Notes: generated by a model from the sequence alone, not told the origin. Counted from the stretch's first letter, positions 31,247 to 40,457 are shown. The stretch is DNA of 64,000 nucleotides from Gordonibacter urolithinfaciens (GCF_900199375.1 NZ_LT900217.1:620001-684000), one strand, 5' to 3'. A program made the numbers and translations.

Positions 31247-33496
31247 ATGAGCGAGAACAAGTACCATCTCGTAGAGCACGAGAAGCCGTTCAAGTACGAT
31301 GAGGACGGCCTGCACGTCACGCGCGGCAGCGCCTGGTCGGGCCCCGGCTGCCATATCGGCTGCGGCGTGCTGCTGTACACCGACGACGAGGGGAAGCTCG
31401 TCAAGGTGGAGGGCGACCCGGAGAACCCCTACAACCAAGGCAGGCTCTGCAACCGCTGCCTGGCGCTGACCGAGGTGGTGTACAACCCCGACCGCGTCAC
31501 CACGCCCATGAGGCGCGATCCTGCGCACCGCGGTCAGGACAAGTGGGTGGACATCACCTGGGACGAGGCACTCGACCTCGTGTACGAGAAGTTCACCGAG
31601 ATCAAGGAGAACTACGGCGCCTGGTCCATCCCGTTCGTGCAGGGCACGGGGCGCGACATAGCTGCCTGGATCACGCGCCTGGCCTGGTCGTTCGGCAGCC
31701 CAAACTATATGTTCAACATGTCGGGCATGGCCTGTTACCTACCGCGCGTGGCCGGCTGCGCCGCCACGACGGGCAACTTCTGGGTGGGCGACTTCTCCCA
31801 GCAGTTCCCCGACCGCTATGACGATCCCGCCTGGGTCCCCGCCGAGTACATCATGGTATGGGGCAACAACCCGCTCGTCGCGAACTCGGACGGCTTCTAC
31901 GGTCATTGGATGGTCGACGTTATGAAGCGCGGCTCGAAGCTGATCGTGGTGGACCCGCGCTTGACGTGGCTCGCCTCGAAGGCCGAGTGGTGGCTGCAGG
32001 TGCGGCCGGGAACGGACGCGGCCCTCGCCCTCGGCATGCTGAACGTCATCATCTCCGAGGACCTCTACGACCACGATTTCGTGGACCGCTGGTGCTATGG
32101 CTTCGACGAGCTGGCCCAGACCGCGGCGGCCTACCCCGTTGGCAAGGTGGCCGAGATCACCTGGGTGCCCGCCGAGAAGATCGTCGGCGCGGCCCGCGCA
32201 TGGGCGGGTGCCGAGAACGGCATCGTGCAATGGGGCCTGGCCGTGGACACCACAAAGGAGTCGCTACCGGCGGCCCAGGCCATCGGGGCGCTGTGGCAGG
32301 TATGCGGCTTCTGCGAGAAACCGGGCTGCATGATCGTACCGCCCGAGATCCTGGCCTACTCCGGCGGGTTCGGCGGCGAGCTGGTCACGCCCGAGATGGA
32401 TGCGCACCGCATCGGACTGGACAAGTACTCCCTGCTGAAGTTCGGCTTCCAGGTGGCGTCCTCCGACGAGGTGATGAAAACGCTCGAGACCAAAGAGCCC
32501 TACAAGCTGCACGGCGCCTGGCTGCAAACGACGAACTTCCTCACCTGCACCTCCCCCGACCCCGAACGCTCCATGAGGGCCTGGCGCACGCTCGACTTCA
32601 TCGTGGTGGTGGATATGTTCATGACGCCCACGGCCATGGCGTTGGCCGACGTGTTCCTGCCAGCCTGCACCTATGCCGAGCGCGACGGCATCCGCGTGGG
32701 CGACGGCGCGCAGCGCGGCGAGACCATCAACAAGGTGTGCCAGGTGGGCGCATGCAAATCGGACATGCAGATCAACCTGGAACTGGGAAAGCGCTTCAAC
32801 CCCGAGGCGTGGCCGTGGAAGGACGACAAGGAGATGTTCAGCTCCGTCATCGCCTGCACGGGCTATACGTTCGAGGAGCTGCAGCAGGTGGCGCCCGCCT
32901 ACATCCCCTTCGAGTACGGCCGCCACGAGAAGGGCCTGCTGCGCCCCGACGGCCAACCCGGCTTCAACACGCAGACGGGACGCATCGAGCTGTGGTCGAC
33001 GTTCTACCACAATGCGGGCTTGAGCCCCGTGCCCTACTTCGAGGAGCCAACCGAGAGCCCGGCCGCGACACCCGACTTGTACGACGAGTACCCGTTCGTG
33101 CTCACCACCGGCGCGCGCAACTGGTTCATGTTCCACTCCGAGCATCGGCAGGTCCCGCACCTGCGAGCCGGCCGCCCCTGGCCCCTCGTGCAGATCAACC
33201 CCAAGGCCGCGGAGCGCATCGGCGTGCACGACGGCGAGTGGGTATGGCTGGAGAACGAGCGCGGTCGCTGCAAGCGCGTCGTGGAGTGCACGAACATCAT
33301 GGACGAGCGCGTGGTTATGTCCGATCACGGCTGGTGGTTCCCCGAGGCTCCCGGCGAGGAGAAGGACGGGCTGTTCGGCATGCTCGATCTGAACGTCAAC
33401 AAGCTTCTGAATTCGTACGTTCCCGGCAAATCCGGGTTCGGCGCCAACTACAAGTCCATGCTCTGCAAAATCTATCCCGCAAAGGACGGTGAATAA
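31247..33496 (+). CDS. Molybdopterin-dependent oxidoreductase, DMSO reductase family (module 2)
   Basis: The 749-residue enzyme has no signal peptide. The N-terminal cluster site is GPGCHIGCG and GRLCNRC (C35, C39, C68, C71): the first cysteine of the usual C-x2-C-x3-C-x27-C is Gly32, and an extra cysteine follows the last one. Then come VQGTGRDIAAW, MVWGNNPLVANSDGF, WLQVRPGTDAALALGMLNVI and the C-terminal dinucleotide-binding domain with DHGWWFPEAPGEE. It closely resembles the enzyme at 59211. The small Fe-S gene starts 2 bases after its stop. Candidate relatives are gut catechol dehydroxylases and pyrogallol transhydroxylase; the substrate is unproven. Start 31247 has GGAAGG; 31124 remains possible. 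Confidence 0.88.
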   Translation: MSENKYHLVEHEKPFKYDEDGLHVTRGSAWSGPGCHIGCGVLLYTDDEGKLVKVEGDPENPYNQGRLCNRCLALTEVVYNPDRVTTPMRRDPAHRGQDKWVDITWDEALDLVYEKFTEIKENYGAWSIPFVQGTGRDIAAWITRLAWSFGSPNYMFNMSGMACYLPRVAGCAATTGNFWVGDFSQQFPDRYDDPAWVPAEYIMVWGNNPLVANSDGFYGHWMVDVMKRGSKLIVVDPRLTWLASKAEWWLQVRPGTDAALALGMLNVIISEDLYDHDFVDRWCYGFDELAQTAAAYPVGKVAEITWVPAEKIVGAARAWAGAENGIVQWGLAVDTTKESLPAAQAIGALWQVCGFCEKPGCMIVPPEILAYSGGFGGELVTPEMDAHRIGLDKYSLLKFGFQVASSDEVMKTLETKEPYKLHGAWLQTTNFLTCTSPDPERSMRAWRTLDFIVVVDMFMTPTAMALADVFLPACTYAERDGIRVGDGAQRGETINKVCQVGACKSDMQINLELGKRFNPEAWPWKDDKEMFSSVIACTGYTFEELQQVAPAYIPFEYGRHEKGLLRPDGQPGFNTQTGRIELWSTFYHNAGLSPVPYFEEPTESPAATPDLYDEYPFVLTTGARNWFMFHSEHRQVPHLRAGRPWPLVQINPKAAERIGVHDGEWVWLENERGRCKRVVECTNIMDERVVMSDHGWWFPEAPGEEKDGLFGMLDLNVNKLLNSYVPGKSGFGANYKSMLCKIYPAKDGE

Positions 33497-33498
33497 TC

Positions 33499-33831
33499 AT
33501 GACGGAATACGGCATGCTCATCGACTACGAATGGTGCACCGGCTGCCATAGCTGCGAGACAGCCTGTCAGATGGAGCACCACCTGCCCGTCGGCCAGTTC
33601 GGCATCAAGCTGAACGAGATCGGCCCCTTCGAGTACGCCCCCGACCGCTGGCAGCTGTCCTACGTGCCGGTGCCCACCGACCTGTGCGACTTCTGCGCCG
33701 AGCGGCAGGCGAAGGGCAAGCTGCCTACCTGCCAGCACCACTGCCAGGCACAGTGTCTGGAAGTCGGTCCTATCGATGAGTTGGCCAAGAAGATCGCATC
33801 GAAGAAGAAACTCGTGTTGTTCAACATCTAA
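33499..33831 (+). CDS. Small two-cluster Fe-S subunit of module 2 molybdoenzyme
   Basis: The 110-residue protein has one complete CxxCxxCxxxC motif (C13, C16, C19, C23) and a second set LCDFC and TCQHHCQAQC. It resembles a DmsB-type electron-transfer subunit cut down to two [4Fe-4S] clusters. It starts 2 bases after the molybdoenzyme stop and should form a cytoplasmic complex with it. The paralogue at 58850 serves module 3 with the same IDY-x-x-C-x-GC start. Confidence 0.88.
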   Translation: MTEYGMLIDYEWCTGCHSCETACQMEHHLPVGQFGIKLNEIGPFEYAPDRWQLSYVPVPTDLCDFCAERQAKGKLPTCQHHCQAQCLEVGPIDELAKKIASKKKLVLFNI

Positions 33832-33900
33832 CATGGGACGGCCGCGCCGCCGTGCGGACACGACAGCATGTACGGCGGCGCCCCTTAGAAGGAGGAAGCG

Positions 33901-34290
33901 ATGGACAAAGTGAAGGGATGGGCACTCGCATTCGCCGTCGGCGGCCTGTATGCCGTTATTGGACAGATTATCTGGAACATATTCGCCGGCGCCCTGGGAG
34001 CCGATTTTCCCTATCTCGGACCTCTCACGCTGCTGGGGATGGGCGCGGTAGCCCTCGTGCTGTACCTTCCCGGCATCCAGCAGAGGATAGGCGCTGTGAG
34101 CGGTTTCGGCTCGATCCTGCCGTTCAACGGGTTCGCAGGCGGCGTGGCAGGCGCCTACGAAAGGGCCGTTGCCGAAACCGGACAGCCAGGTAAAGGCGTG
34201 GCGGCGTCTGTAAAGCTCGTTCTGCTCGTCATCGGTGTCGGCGGCCTCGTCGACGCAATCGTGGGCGCATTGGCGTTCCTCGTGGCATAG
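33901..34290 (+). CDS. SpoVAC-like membrane protein (SpoVA family)
   Basis: The 129-residue protein has about four hydrophobic segments. The block GMGAVALVLYLPGIQQRIGA, then FGSILPFNGFAGGVAGAYE and a final VKLVLLVIGVGGLVDAIVGA, follows the SpoVAC/SpoVAE pattern (short-helix pair, GAG-x-x-x-P-x-x-GF, E-x-x, K-x-x-x-x-V). In spore formers SpoVA proteins move dipicolinic acid across the forespore membrane. No sporulation is expected here; the gene sits in a molybdoenzyme operon with GAAGGAGGAAG before ATG. Transport of an aromatic acid substrate is an attractive inference. Confidence 0.65.
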   Translation: MDKVKGWALAFAVGGLYAVIGQIIWNIFAGALGADFPYLGPLTLLGMGAVALVLYLPGIQQRIGAVSGFGSILPFNGFAGGVAGAYERAVAETGQPGKGVAASVKLVLLVIGVGGLVDAIVGALAFLVA

Positions 34291-34301
34291 GAGGCACCGC
34301 A

Positions 34302-34697
34302 ATGGAATTCATCATGGCTTTCCTAGTGGGCGGAACGCTCTGCCTTCTGTTTCAAATCGTCGCGGACGCCACGAAAGCGCCCGTTCCCCTCATCTTGCTC
34401 GTCGGTTTGGCCCTTGGAGGCATCCTGACGCCCTTCGGCATCATGGATCAACTCGCAGAGTGGGGCGGCGCCGGCTTCACCATCATGGTGGTGGGCGCCG
34501 GGCAGGCCGTTTGCGCCACGACGCAGGCAGCTCTCGCCGGCAACCCCTGGCCGCTGCTGTCCGTCATCGGCGTGTTCTTAGCCCTCACGGCCATCGGATT
34601 GGTCTGCGGAAGCGGATACTGCGCACTCCACAAGCAGGACGACAACGCACATGGGGACGATGCGGCCGAAAAGCAAGCTACGATCGCTCGCCAATGA
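34302..34697 (+). CDS. SpoVAE-like membrane protein (SpoVA family)
   Basis: The 131-residue protein begins MEFIMAFLVGGTLCLLFQIV, close to SpoVAEb proteins (FLVGG-x-x-C-x-x-x-Q). It goes on with a PLILLVGLALGGILTPFGIM helix, a GGAGFTIMVVGAG segment and a final helix ending in a hydrophilic His/Asp-rich tail. It follows the SpoVAC-like gene by 11 bases with an AGGAGG site. SpoVAC and SpoVAE proteins act together in DPA transport, so the pair here probably forms one membrane complex. The tail after residue 110 is not part of the family pattern. Confidence 0.6.
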   Translation: MEFIMAFLVGGTLCLLFQIVADATKAPVPLILLVGLALGGILTPFGIMDQLAEWGGAGFTIMVVGAGQAVCATTQAALAGNPWPLLSVIGVFLALTAIGLVCGSGYCALHKQDDNAHGDDAAEKQATIARQ

Positions 34698-34772
34698 CGG
34701 CCCATCCATCCCCTGGCGGGCACCTCGCGCAGGCGTCCGCATCCGCAGAACCCCCGACAAGGAGATGAAGCC

Positions 34773-34964
34773 ATGTCATGTGGATACGCCTGCGTAAGCT
34801 GCGGACGCTGCCGGGGAAAGCCCCGGAAGTTGAACATCACTACTGTGTGCTTCCGTTGCGGGCACAAGAACCCCGAAGGCGCGGCACGATGCGAGAATTG
34901 CGGCCTCGAACTTCCGCGTCCACCGAAACCGTCCATCCCCATCGTCGCGGCCCAGCCGGAATAG
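34773..34964 (+). CDS. Small zinc-ribbon protein (CGRCRG family, copy 1)
   Basis: The 63-residue protein has four CxxC pairs: CVSCGRCRG near the N-terminus and CFRCGHKNPEGAARCENCG in the middle. It ends in a Pro-rich tail. The family member at 57075 in module 3 shares the CxxCGRCRG start and the double ribbon, NPEGAARC against DPGTRAC. AAGGAG precedes ATG 34773. It is the last gene of the module 2 operon, with a terminator hairpin 20 bases further on. No function is known; a role in assembly of, or electron transfer to, the molybdoenzyme is possible. Confidence 0.75.
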   Translation: MSCGYACVSCGRCRGKPRKLNITTVCFRCGHKNPEGAARCENCGLELPRPPKPSIPIVAAQPE

Positions 34965-34984
34965 CAGTACCGCCGGGAACTGAC

Positions 34985-35013
34985 AGAAGGGCCCGGATTG
35001 TTCGGGCCCTTCT
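34985..35013 (+). terminator. Terminator of the module 2 operon
   Basis: A perfect 11-bp stem (34985-34995 and 35003-35013) followed by a CTCTTC stretch lies 20 bases after the zinc-ribbon stop. Confidence 0.7.
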
Positions 35014-35213
35014 CTTCGCCAATCCATAATTGCAACCCGCAGCGAGCGAGTGAGGGCCTCATCCTGCTGCTGTCCATCCCGAAGGATATCGCGATTCCGC
35101 CAACCTCGTGTCAGCCGGCAGGAACCGTCTTTGCCAGCGCACCCGAAGGCGCGAAGCGCCCTGCATCCTCCCGGGCGAGCGCCTTACAGCCCCCCCCCCG
35201 CCTCCGAAAACCA

Positions 35214-35241
35214 GCATCGGCGGCCCGAGGGCCGCCGATGC
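35214..35241 (-). terminator. Hairpin after secY
   Basis: A near-perfect 12-bp inverted repeat (35214-35241) lies 28 bases beyond the secY stop. No T-run follows on the minus strand. It is the probable end of the ribosomal protein transcript. Confidence 0.55.
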
Positions 35242-35268
35242 GCAGTTCGCCGTTCTTTCGATGCTTCC

Positions 35269-36549
35269 CTACTTGAAGAACCCGTCGTAGTTGTGCATCT
35301 TCAGCTGGCTCTCCACCTTGCTCATGGTGTCGAGGGCCACGCCGATCATGATGAGGATCGAGGTGCCGCCGAACGCCTGGATGAGCGTGTTGCCGGTGAA
35401 GAAGAACACGATGGACGGCACGACCGCGATGGCGGCGATGAAGATGCCGCCGGGAAGCGTCACGCGGTGCAGCACGTTCTTGATGTAGGTGACGGTGGCC
35501 GTGCCCGGGCGCACGCCGGGGATGAAGCCGCCCTGCTTGCGCAGGTTGTCGGCCGTGTCCTCGGGGTTGAACACCATGGAGGTGTAGAAGTACGCGAAGA
35601 ACACGATCAAGAGCACCGTGAGGATCCAGTTGATCCAGCCCGTCGACATCGCGTTGGCCACGTTCGTGAGCCACTCTATGTTGAAGAGCGCCGCCAGCTG
35701 CGCGGGGAAGTAGATCAGGCAGCTCGCGAAGATGATGGGGATGACGCCCGCCGCGTTCACCTTCAGGGGGATGTACGTGGACTGGCCGCCCATCATCTTG
35801 CGCCCTTGCACGCGCTTGGCGTAGTTCACGGGGATGCGACGCTGCGCGCGCTCCACGAAGATGATCGCGGGGATGCACGCCAGCACCACGAGGATGATGA
35901 GTGCCGTGATGGCAATGCCCATGCCCAAATCCGCCGTCAGGTTCACCGACGAGAAGATGGCGCTCGGCACGCGCGACACGATGCTCACGAAGATGATGAG
36001 CGACATGCCGTTGCCGATGCCGCGCTGCGTGATGAGCTCGCCCATCCACATGATGAACGCGGTGCCCGCCACGAGCGTGAACACGACGATGATGTCGGTG
36101 AGCAGCTCGGGAACCTCCGTGCTGAACACCACGCCGTACGCCGACGACTTGAACAGGAACAGGTAGCCCACCGCGTTGATGAGGCCGAGTCCCAGCGTCA
36201 GGTAGCGCGTAACCTGCGTGATCTTCTTGCGCCCCGCATCGCCCTCCTTCGCCCAGCGGCCCACGGCGGGGATGACACCCTGCATGAGCTGCATGATGAT
36301 AGAGGCCGTGATGTAGGGCATGATGCCCAGCGAGAACACCGAGAAGTTCGACAGCGCGCCGCCCGTGAACAGGTCGAGCATCGTCATGGACACGCCCGAA
36401 TCCTGGAACGAATTCGCGAACTCGTTGAACGGGATGCCCGGCACCGGCACGTACGCGCCGAAGCGGTACAGTGCGAGGATAGCCAGCGTGAAGAGGATCT
36501 TCTTACGCAGCTCCGGTACCTTGAACGCATCGATGATCGAGCTTAGCAA
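35269..36549 (-). CDS. secY: Preprotein translocase subunit SecY
   Basis: The 426-residue protein has the ten-helix SecY plan: [12 protein letters not shown] after the first helix, a plug-region [20 protein letters not shown], and [17 protein letters not shown]-type central helices. It forms the channel of the Sec translocon with SecE and SecG. It begins with a TTG codon at 36549 that overlaps the rplO stop by 7 bases, so translation is probably coupled; GGAGGAAAGG lies about 14 bases upstream. Its usual neighbour adk is 6 kb away here. Confidence 0.95.
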   Translation of the reverse strand: MLSSIIDAFKVPELRKKILFTLAILALYRFGAYVPVPGIPFNEFANSFQDSGVSMTMLDLFTGGALSNFSVFSLGIMPYITASIIMQLMQGVIPAVGRWAKEGDAGRKKITQVTRYLTLGLGLINAVGYLFLFKSSAYGVVFSTEVPELLTDIIVVFTLVAGTAFIMWMGELITQRGIGNGMSLIIFVSIVSRVPSAIFSSVNLTADLGMGIAITALIILVVLACIPAIIFVERAQRRIPVNYAKRVQGRKMMGGQSTYIPLKVNAAGVIPIIFASCLIYFPAQLAALFNIEWLTNVANAMSTGWINWILTVLLIVFFAYFYTSMVFNPEDTADNLRKQGGFIPGVRPGTATVTYIKNVLHRVTLPGGIFIAAIAVVPSIVFFFTGNTLIQAFGGTSILIMIGVALDTMSKVESQLKMHNYDGFFK

Positions 36550-36992
36550 GGCTCTTCGACCTTTCCTCCAGCTGCTTCGATCTTCGCCTTGGCCGAAGCA
36601 GAAACCTTATCGACCTTGACCGTGAGCGCCTTGGTCAGGTCGCCGTCGCCGAGCACCTTCACCAGTGCGTCGGCATGCTTGATGATGCCCTTGGCCTTCA
36701 GGCTCTCGCCGTCGACCACGTCGCCGGCCTCGAACTTTTCGTCGAGACGGCTCACGTTGACGGGCAGGTACTCCACATGGTTGATGTTCTTGAAGCCGGG
36801 GAGCTTCGGCAGACGACGCGCGAGCGGGGTCTGGCCGCCCTCGAAGCCGACGCCCTTGCCGCCGCCAGCGCGGGACTTCTGGCCGTTCATGCCGCGGCCG
36901 GACGTCTTGCCCGTGCCGGAGGCAGGACCGCGGCCCACGCGCTTGCGGTTCTTGGTCGCGCCCTCGGCCGGCTTGAGATCCTTCAATTCCAT
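36543..36992 (-). CDS. rplO: 50S ribosomal protein L15
   Basis: The 149-residue protein starts [20 protein letters not shown] and has the Gly-rich [20 protein letters not shown] segment followed by [18 protein letters not shown], both diagnostic of L15. It binds 23S rRNA late in 50S assembly. AGGAGT precedes the ATG. A gap of 183 bases with a strong hairpin separates it from rpmD, unlike the tight spacing in most of the cluster. Confidence 0.97.
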   Translation of the reverse strand: MELKDLKPAEGATKNRKRVGRGPASGTGKTSGRGMNGQKSRAGGGKGVGFEGGQTPLARRLPKLPGFKNINHVEYLPVNVSRLDEKFEAGDVVDGESLKAKGIIKHADALVKVLGDGDLTKALTVKVDKVSASAKAKIEAAGGKVEEPC

Positions 36993-37175
36993 GGTTGTGA
37001 CTCCTTCTCAGTCGCAAACGGGCCCGCGGCCCGCGCTGGCAGCTCGCCGCCAGCTAACTTCCTTGGGCGTCCCGCCCCTTGGCGGAAACGCGATCACGCC
37101 GCAGAGGCGGCGATGATTCACAATCGAATATGATAACACGCGCCGCCCGAAGGCGGCGCGTGTAACCTCGCTGGT
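36993..37175 (-). promoter_or_regulatory. 183-nt gap with hairpin inside the spc gene cluster
   Basis: A perfect 12-bp stem with tetraloop (37136-37147 and 37152-37163) follows the rpmD stop by 12 bases, then TTATCATATT on the minus strand. Further inverted repeats lie nearer rplO. It could attenuate transcription into rplO-secY or be a ribosomal-protein binding site. Confidence 0.5.
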
Positions 37176-37367
37176 TTACAGCTCTTCGACCTGCACGAGG
37201 TGCTTGACCTTGAAGATCATGCCGCGCACGCAGTCGTTGTCCACCTGGTCGACCGTGCGGCCGATCTTGCCGAGGCCGAGCGCACGCAGCGTCTGGCCCT
37301 GGTCGGCTTTACGGCCGACGGAGCTCTTCACCTGGGTGATGCGCAGCGTCTTCTTCGCGTCTGCCAT
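37176..37367 (-). CDS. rpmD: 50S ribosomal protein L30
   Basis: The 63-residue protein has the short L30 form: LRITQVKSSVGRKADQGQTL then LGLGKIGRTVDQVDN. Its ATG overlaps the rpsE stop by one base (TAATG), which suggests coupled translation. Confidence 0.96.
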   Translation of the reverse strand: MADAKKTLRITQVKSSVGRKADQGQTLRALGLGKIGRTVDQVDNDCVRGMIFKVKHLVQVEEL

Positions 37368-37897
37368 TACTCCTTCTCCTTCCAGCCGTAGATCTTCGCG
37401 ACGGACGTGTCGCGGCGCGCAGCCACCTGCTCGGGGCTCTCCATGTTCTTGAGGCCCTCGGCGGCCGCCTTCACGATGTTCATGGCGTTGTTCGTGCCGA
37501 GAGACTTCGTGAGCACGTCGGTCACGCCGGCGAGCTCCATGATGGCGCGCACCGGGCCGCCGGCGATAACGCCGGTACCGGGCGTGGCCGGCTTGATGAG
37601 CACGCGGCCGGCGCCGTAGATGCCCATGATCTCATGCGGCAGCGTCTTCTCGGGCGTCAGCGGCACGGTGAACATGTTCTTCTTCGCGTCCTCGACGCCC
37701 TTCTTGATGGCGATGGGCACTTCCTGGGACTTGCCCATGCCCACGCCGACGCGGCCGTTGCCGTCGCCGACGACCACGAGCGCGGTGAGCGCGAAGCGGC
37801 GGCCGCCCTTGACGACCTTGGACACGCGGTTGATGTAGACGACGCGCTCCTGGAGCTCGGGAACCCCGGCGTCGTTCTGCTGCTTGTTACGAGCCAT
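37367..37897 (-). CDS. rpsE: 30S ribosomal protein S5
   Basis: The 176-residue protein has the S5 double-stranded RNA-binding half ([39 protein letters not shown]) and the C-terminal domain with [20 protein letters not shown] and [13 protein letters not shown]5 contributes to decoding accuracy at the entry of the mRNA channel. It lies 15 bases after rplR. ATG 37897 is preceded by AAGGGG. Confidence 0.97.
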   Translation of the reverse strand: MARNKQQNDAGVPELQERVVYINRVSKVVKGGRRFALTALVVVGDGNGRVGVGMGKSQEVPIAIKKGVEDAKKNMFTVPLTPEKTLPHEIMGIYGAGRVLIKPATPGTGVIAGGPVRAIMELAGVTDVLTKSLGTNNAMNIVKAAAEGLKNMESPEQVAARRDTSVAKIYGWKEKE

Positions 37898-37912
37898 AAG
37901 CTTTAACCCCTT

Positions 37913-38281
37913 CTAGAATTTCAGGCCGGCTTCGCGAGCCGCATCGGCCAGAGCCTGCACGCGCCCGTGATACAGATGACCGCCACGGTCGAACACGACC
38001 TCCGTGACGCCGTTCTCCTGCGCCTTCTTGCCGACGATCTCGCCGAGGGCAGCCGCGCCCTCGACGGTGCCGCCCTTCTTGCCCGTGGCCTTGAACTCGG
38101 CACCGAGCGTGGACACGCCGCAGATGGTCTTGCTGGCGACGTCGTCGACGAGCTGGACGTAGATGTTGTTGTTGCTGCGCGTGACGCACAGGCGCGGACG
38201 CGCCGCCGTGCCGGAAACCTTGCCGCGCACGCGGCGATGGCGGCGAGCCAACCCGGCTTGTTTCTTCTGAAGCTTGTTCAT
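37913..38281 (-). CDS. rplR: 50S ribosomal protein L18
   Basis: The 122-residue protein has [33 protein letters not shown] and the C-terminal [20 protein letters not shown], standard for L18, the 5S rRNA-binding protein of the central protuberance. It follows rplF by 40 bases. Confidence 0.97.
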   Translation of the reverse strand: MNKLQKKQAGLARRHRRVRGKVSGTAARPRLCVTRSNNNIYVQLVDDVASKTICGVSTLGAEFKATGKKGGTVEGAAALGEIVGKKAQENGVTEVVFDRGGHLYHGRVQALADAAREAGLKF

Positions 38282-38321
38282 GATTATCCCTTCGATCTCA
38301 AACCGTGTAGAGGCTCAAACG

Positions 38322-38864
38322 TTAGTCGCCCTTGGCGGCCTTGCCCAGCTTGCGACGCACATGCTCGCCCTCGTAGCGAATGCCCTTGCCCTTGTAGGGC
38401 TCCGGCTTGCGCCACTTGCGGATGTTCGCCGCCACCTGGCCGACCTGCTCCTTGCTGGGGCCGGACACGATGATCTCGGTTTGGCTCGGGACCTCGAACG
38501 TGATGTTCTCCGGCGCCTCCACGAGCACGGGATGAGAGAAGCCGAGCTGCATCTCCAGGTCCTTGCCCTTGAGCGCGGCGCGGTAGCCGACGCCCACGAG
38601 CTGGAGCTTCTTGGAGAAGCCGTTCGCGGTGCCCTCGACCATGTTCGCGATGAGCGTGCGCACGAGGCCGTGGAAGGCCTTCGCGTCGCGGCTGTCGTCC
38701 GGACGCTCGACGATGATGTCGTCGCCCTCGCGCTTGATGATCATGATCTCGGGGAAGCTGCGGGTGAGCTCGCCCTTCGGGCCCTTGACCGTCACGGTGT
38801 TGCCGTCGATGGTAACGTCGACGCCGGCAGGAACGGTGATGGGCTGTTTGCCGATACGAGACAT
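38322..38864 (-). CDS. rplF: 50S ribosomal protein L6
   Basis: The 180-residue protein starts [20 protein letters not shown] and has the repeated L6 domains with [20 protein letters not shown] and the C-terminal [20 protein letters not shown]6 sits near the factor-binding site of the 50S subunit. It follows rpsH by 19 bases with AAAGGGAGG before its ATG. Confidence 0.97.
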   Translation of the reverse strand: MSRIGKQPITVPAGVDVTIDGNTVTVKGPKGELTRSFPEIMIIKREGDDIIVERPDDSRDAKAFHGLVRTLIANMVEGTANGFSKKLQLVGVGYRAALKGKDLEMQLGFSHPVLVEAPENITFEVPSQTEIIVSGPSKEQVGQVAANIRKWRKPEPYKGKGIRYEGEHVRRKLGKAAKGD

Positions 38865-38883
38865 ATCTACCTACCTCCCTTTC

Positions 38884-39282
38884 CTACCACACGTACGCGA
38901 TGACCTCGCCGCCAACGCCCTTTTTGCGGGCGTCGCGGTCGGTCATCACGCCGAGGCTCGTCGAGATGATTGCGGTGCCGAGTCCGCCGAGCACCCGGGG
39001 CAGCTCGTCCTTGCCCGCGTAGATACGCAGGCCGGGCTTCGAGATGCGCTTGATGCCGCGGATGGTCTTGGCCTTCTTGTCGCCGTACTTCAGCACGATC
39101 TCCAGCGTCGCGCGGGGCTCGCCCTCGACGACGTCGTAGCGCTGGATATAGCCCTCTTCCTGCATGATGCGGGCTATCTCGACAAGCTTCTTGCTCGACG
39201 GCATGGAAACCGTCTGCTTGCCGGCAGAGTTTGCGTTACGCACGCGCGTAAGCATGTCTGCGATGGGGTCGGTCATGGTCAT
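38884..39282 (-). CDS. rpsH: 30S ribosomal protein S8
   Basis: The 132-residue protein has [18 protein letters not shown] at the start and the C-terminal [20 protein letters not shown], diagnostic of S8. ATG 39282 is chosen because AAAGGAG lies 9 bases upstream; a second ATG follows two codons later, and the longer open frame has no S8 similarity. In E. coli S8 represses the spc operon at a site near rplE. Confidence 0.97.
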   Translation of the reverse strand: MTMTDPIADMLTRVRNANSAGKQTVSMPSSKKLVEIARIMQEEGYIQRYDVVEGEPRATLEIVLKYGDKKAKTIRGIKRISKPGLRIYAGKDELPRVLGGLGTAIISTSLGVMTDRDARKKGVGGEVIAYVW

Positions 39283-39393
39283 GGTTCTGTTCTCCTTTGG
39301 TCCGTGATGAGCCGCGCGCACGGTTCGTCGGCGCCCGTAACGCCTCCGCCTTCTACGCGGGCACACCCTTGAACGTGACTTGAGTCTGGCGGC

Positions 39394-39579
39394 TTACCAC
39401 GAAGACTTGGTCACGCCGGGCAGTTCGCCTTTGTTGGCCAGCTCGCGCAGGCACACGCGGCACAGGCCGAACTTGCGGTAGTAAGCGCGGGGGCGTCCGC
39501 AACGCGTGCAGCGGTTGTGCTGGCGCGTCGAGAACTTCGGCTCGCGCTTCGCCTTGGCGATCATCGATTTCTTAGCCAT
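39394..39579 (-). CDS. rpsN: 30S ribosomal protein S14, zinc-binding type Z
   Basis: The 61-residue short form has the zinc site [20 protein letters not shown] (C24, C27, C40, C43). Type Z S14 is typical of actinobacteria and firmicutes. The start [20 protein letters not shown] is standard. Confidence 0.97.
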   Translation of the reverse strand: MAKKSMIAKAKREPKFSTRQHNRCTRCGRPRAYYRKFGLCRVCLRELANKGELPGVTKSSW

Positions 39580-39650
39580 GCAATTCCTTCTTTCCTATCC
39601 TCGACCCGCGCTCGCGCGCGGGTGCAAGTACCATCGTGGGATCAAGCAAC

Positions 39651-40199
39651 CTACTTGTCCTTGAAGGGGAAGCCCAGCGCGGAGAGCAGCGCGAAGGCGT
39701 CCTCGTTGTTGTCCGCGGTCGTGACGACCGTGATGTCCATGCCGCGCGTGCGGTCGATCTTGTCGTAGTCGATCTCCGGGAAGATCAGCTGCTCGGTGAT
39801 GCCCATCGTGTAGTTGCCACGGCCGTCGAAGCTCTTCGGCGAGATGCCGCGGAAGTCGCGGACGCGCGGGAGGGCGGTCGCCAGCAGGCGGTCCAGGAAC
39901 TCCCACATGCGGTCGCCGCGCAGCGTGACCTTGCAGCCGATGGCCTGGCCCTCGCGCAGGTGGAAGCCGGCGATGGACTTCTTGGCGCGCGTGACGCAGG
40001 GCTGCTGGCCCGTGATGGTGCGCAGGTCGGCCATGGCGGCGTCGAGCAGCTTCGAGTCGGAGGCTGCGGCGCCCACGCCCATGTTCACGACGATCTTCTC
40101 GAGGCGCGGGACCTCGTTGATGTTCTTGATGCCGAGCTCCTGCTCGAGCTTGGGCACGATCTCGGTCTTGTACTGTTCCTTCAGGCGAGGAGCGGTCAT
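39651..40199 (-). CDS. rplE: 50S ribosomal protein L5
   Basis: The 182-residue protein starts [20 protein letters not shown] and has [33 protein letters not shown] and [20 protein letters not shown], diagnostic of L5, which binds 5S rRNA and contacts the P-site tRNA. ATG 40199 has GAAAGGAAACG upstream. A 258-bp gap full of hairpins separates it from rplX. Confidence 0.97.
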   Translation of the reverse strand: MTAPRLKEQYKTEIVPKLEQELGIKNINEVPRLEKIVVNMGVGAAASDSKLLDAAMADLRTITGQQPCVTRAKKSIAGFHLREGQAIGCKVTLRGDRMWEFLDRLLATALPRVRDFRGISPKSFDGRGNYTMGITEQLIFPEIDYDKIDRTRGMDITVVTTADNNEDAFALLSALGFPFKDK

Positions 40200-40457
40200 T
40201 TCGTTTCCTTTCGATGAATTAAACGCAGGATTTCCGACCCTGCGTCCCTCGCCGCCGAAGCGGCAGGGGCCATTGTACTGCATTGGCCGTCGCTGGTCGC
40301 CGAAAAGTCAGCGAGGGCGGCTGTGGTGCCTCGAATTCGCGGGATCGCGAAGGCGAAGCGTACTTGGGTACGCGAGCCTTCGCGATCGTGCGAAGGCGGG
40401 GTGCCACAGCCACCCGCAGCGTCGACCCGTTCCGCCGATCGGAGATCGGCGGAACTA
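40200..40457. repeat. 258-bp gap with nested palindromes between rplX and rplE
   Basis: Three structures are seen: a perfect 12-bp hairpin just after the rplX stop (40429-40440 and 40444-40455); a nested palindromic element (40319-40411: outer 8-bp arms, 11-bp arms 40344-40354 and 40376-40386, inner 5-bp arms); and a 7-bp hairpin before rplE (40223-40229 and 40239-40245). No gene is seen. The middle unit looks like a dispersed palindromic element in the ribosomal operon; a regulatory RNA is the alternative. Confidence 0.55.

Larger units (their letters stand above)
34965..35268. other. 304-bp gap between convergent module 2 and secY
   Basis: It contains two terminator hairpins (listed separately) and a run of ten C (35190-35199). 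No gene is seen. Confidence 0.5.

Noticed and set aside
35190-35199. Run of ten C as a phase-variation switch
   Set aside because: It lies in the gap between convergent terminators, not in a gene or promoter, so no effect can be proposed.
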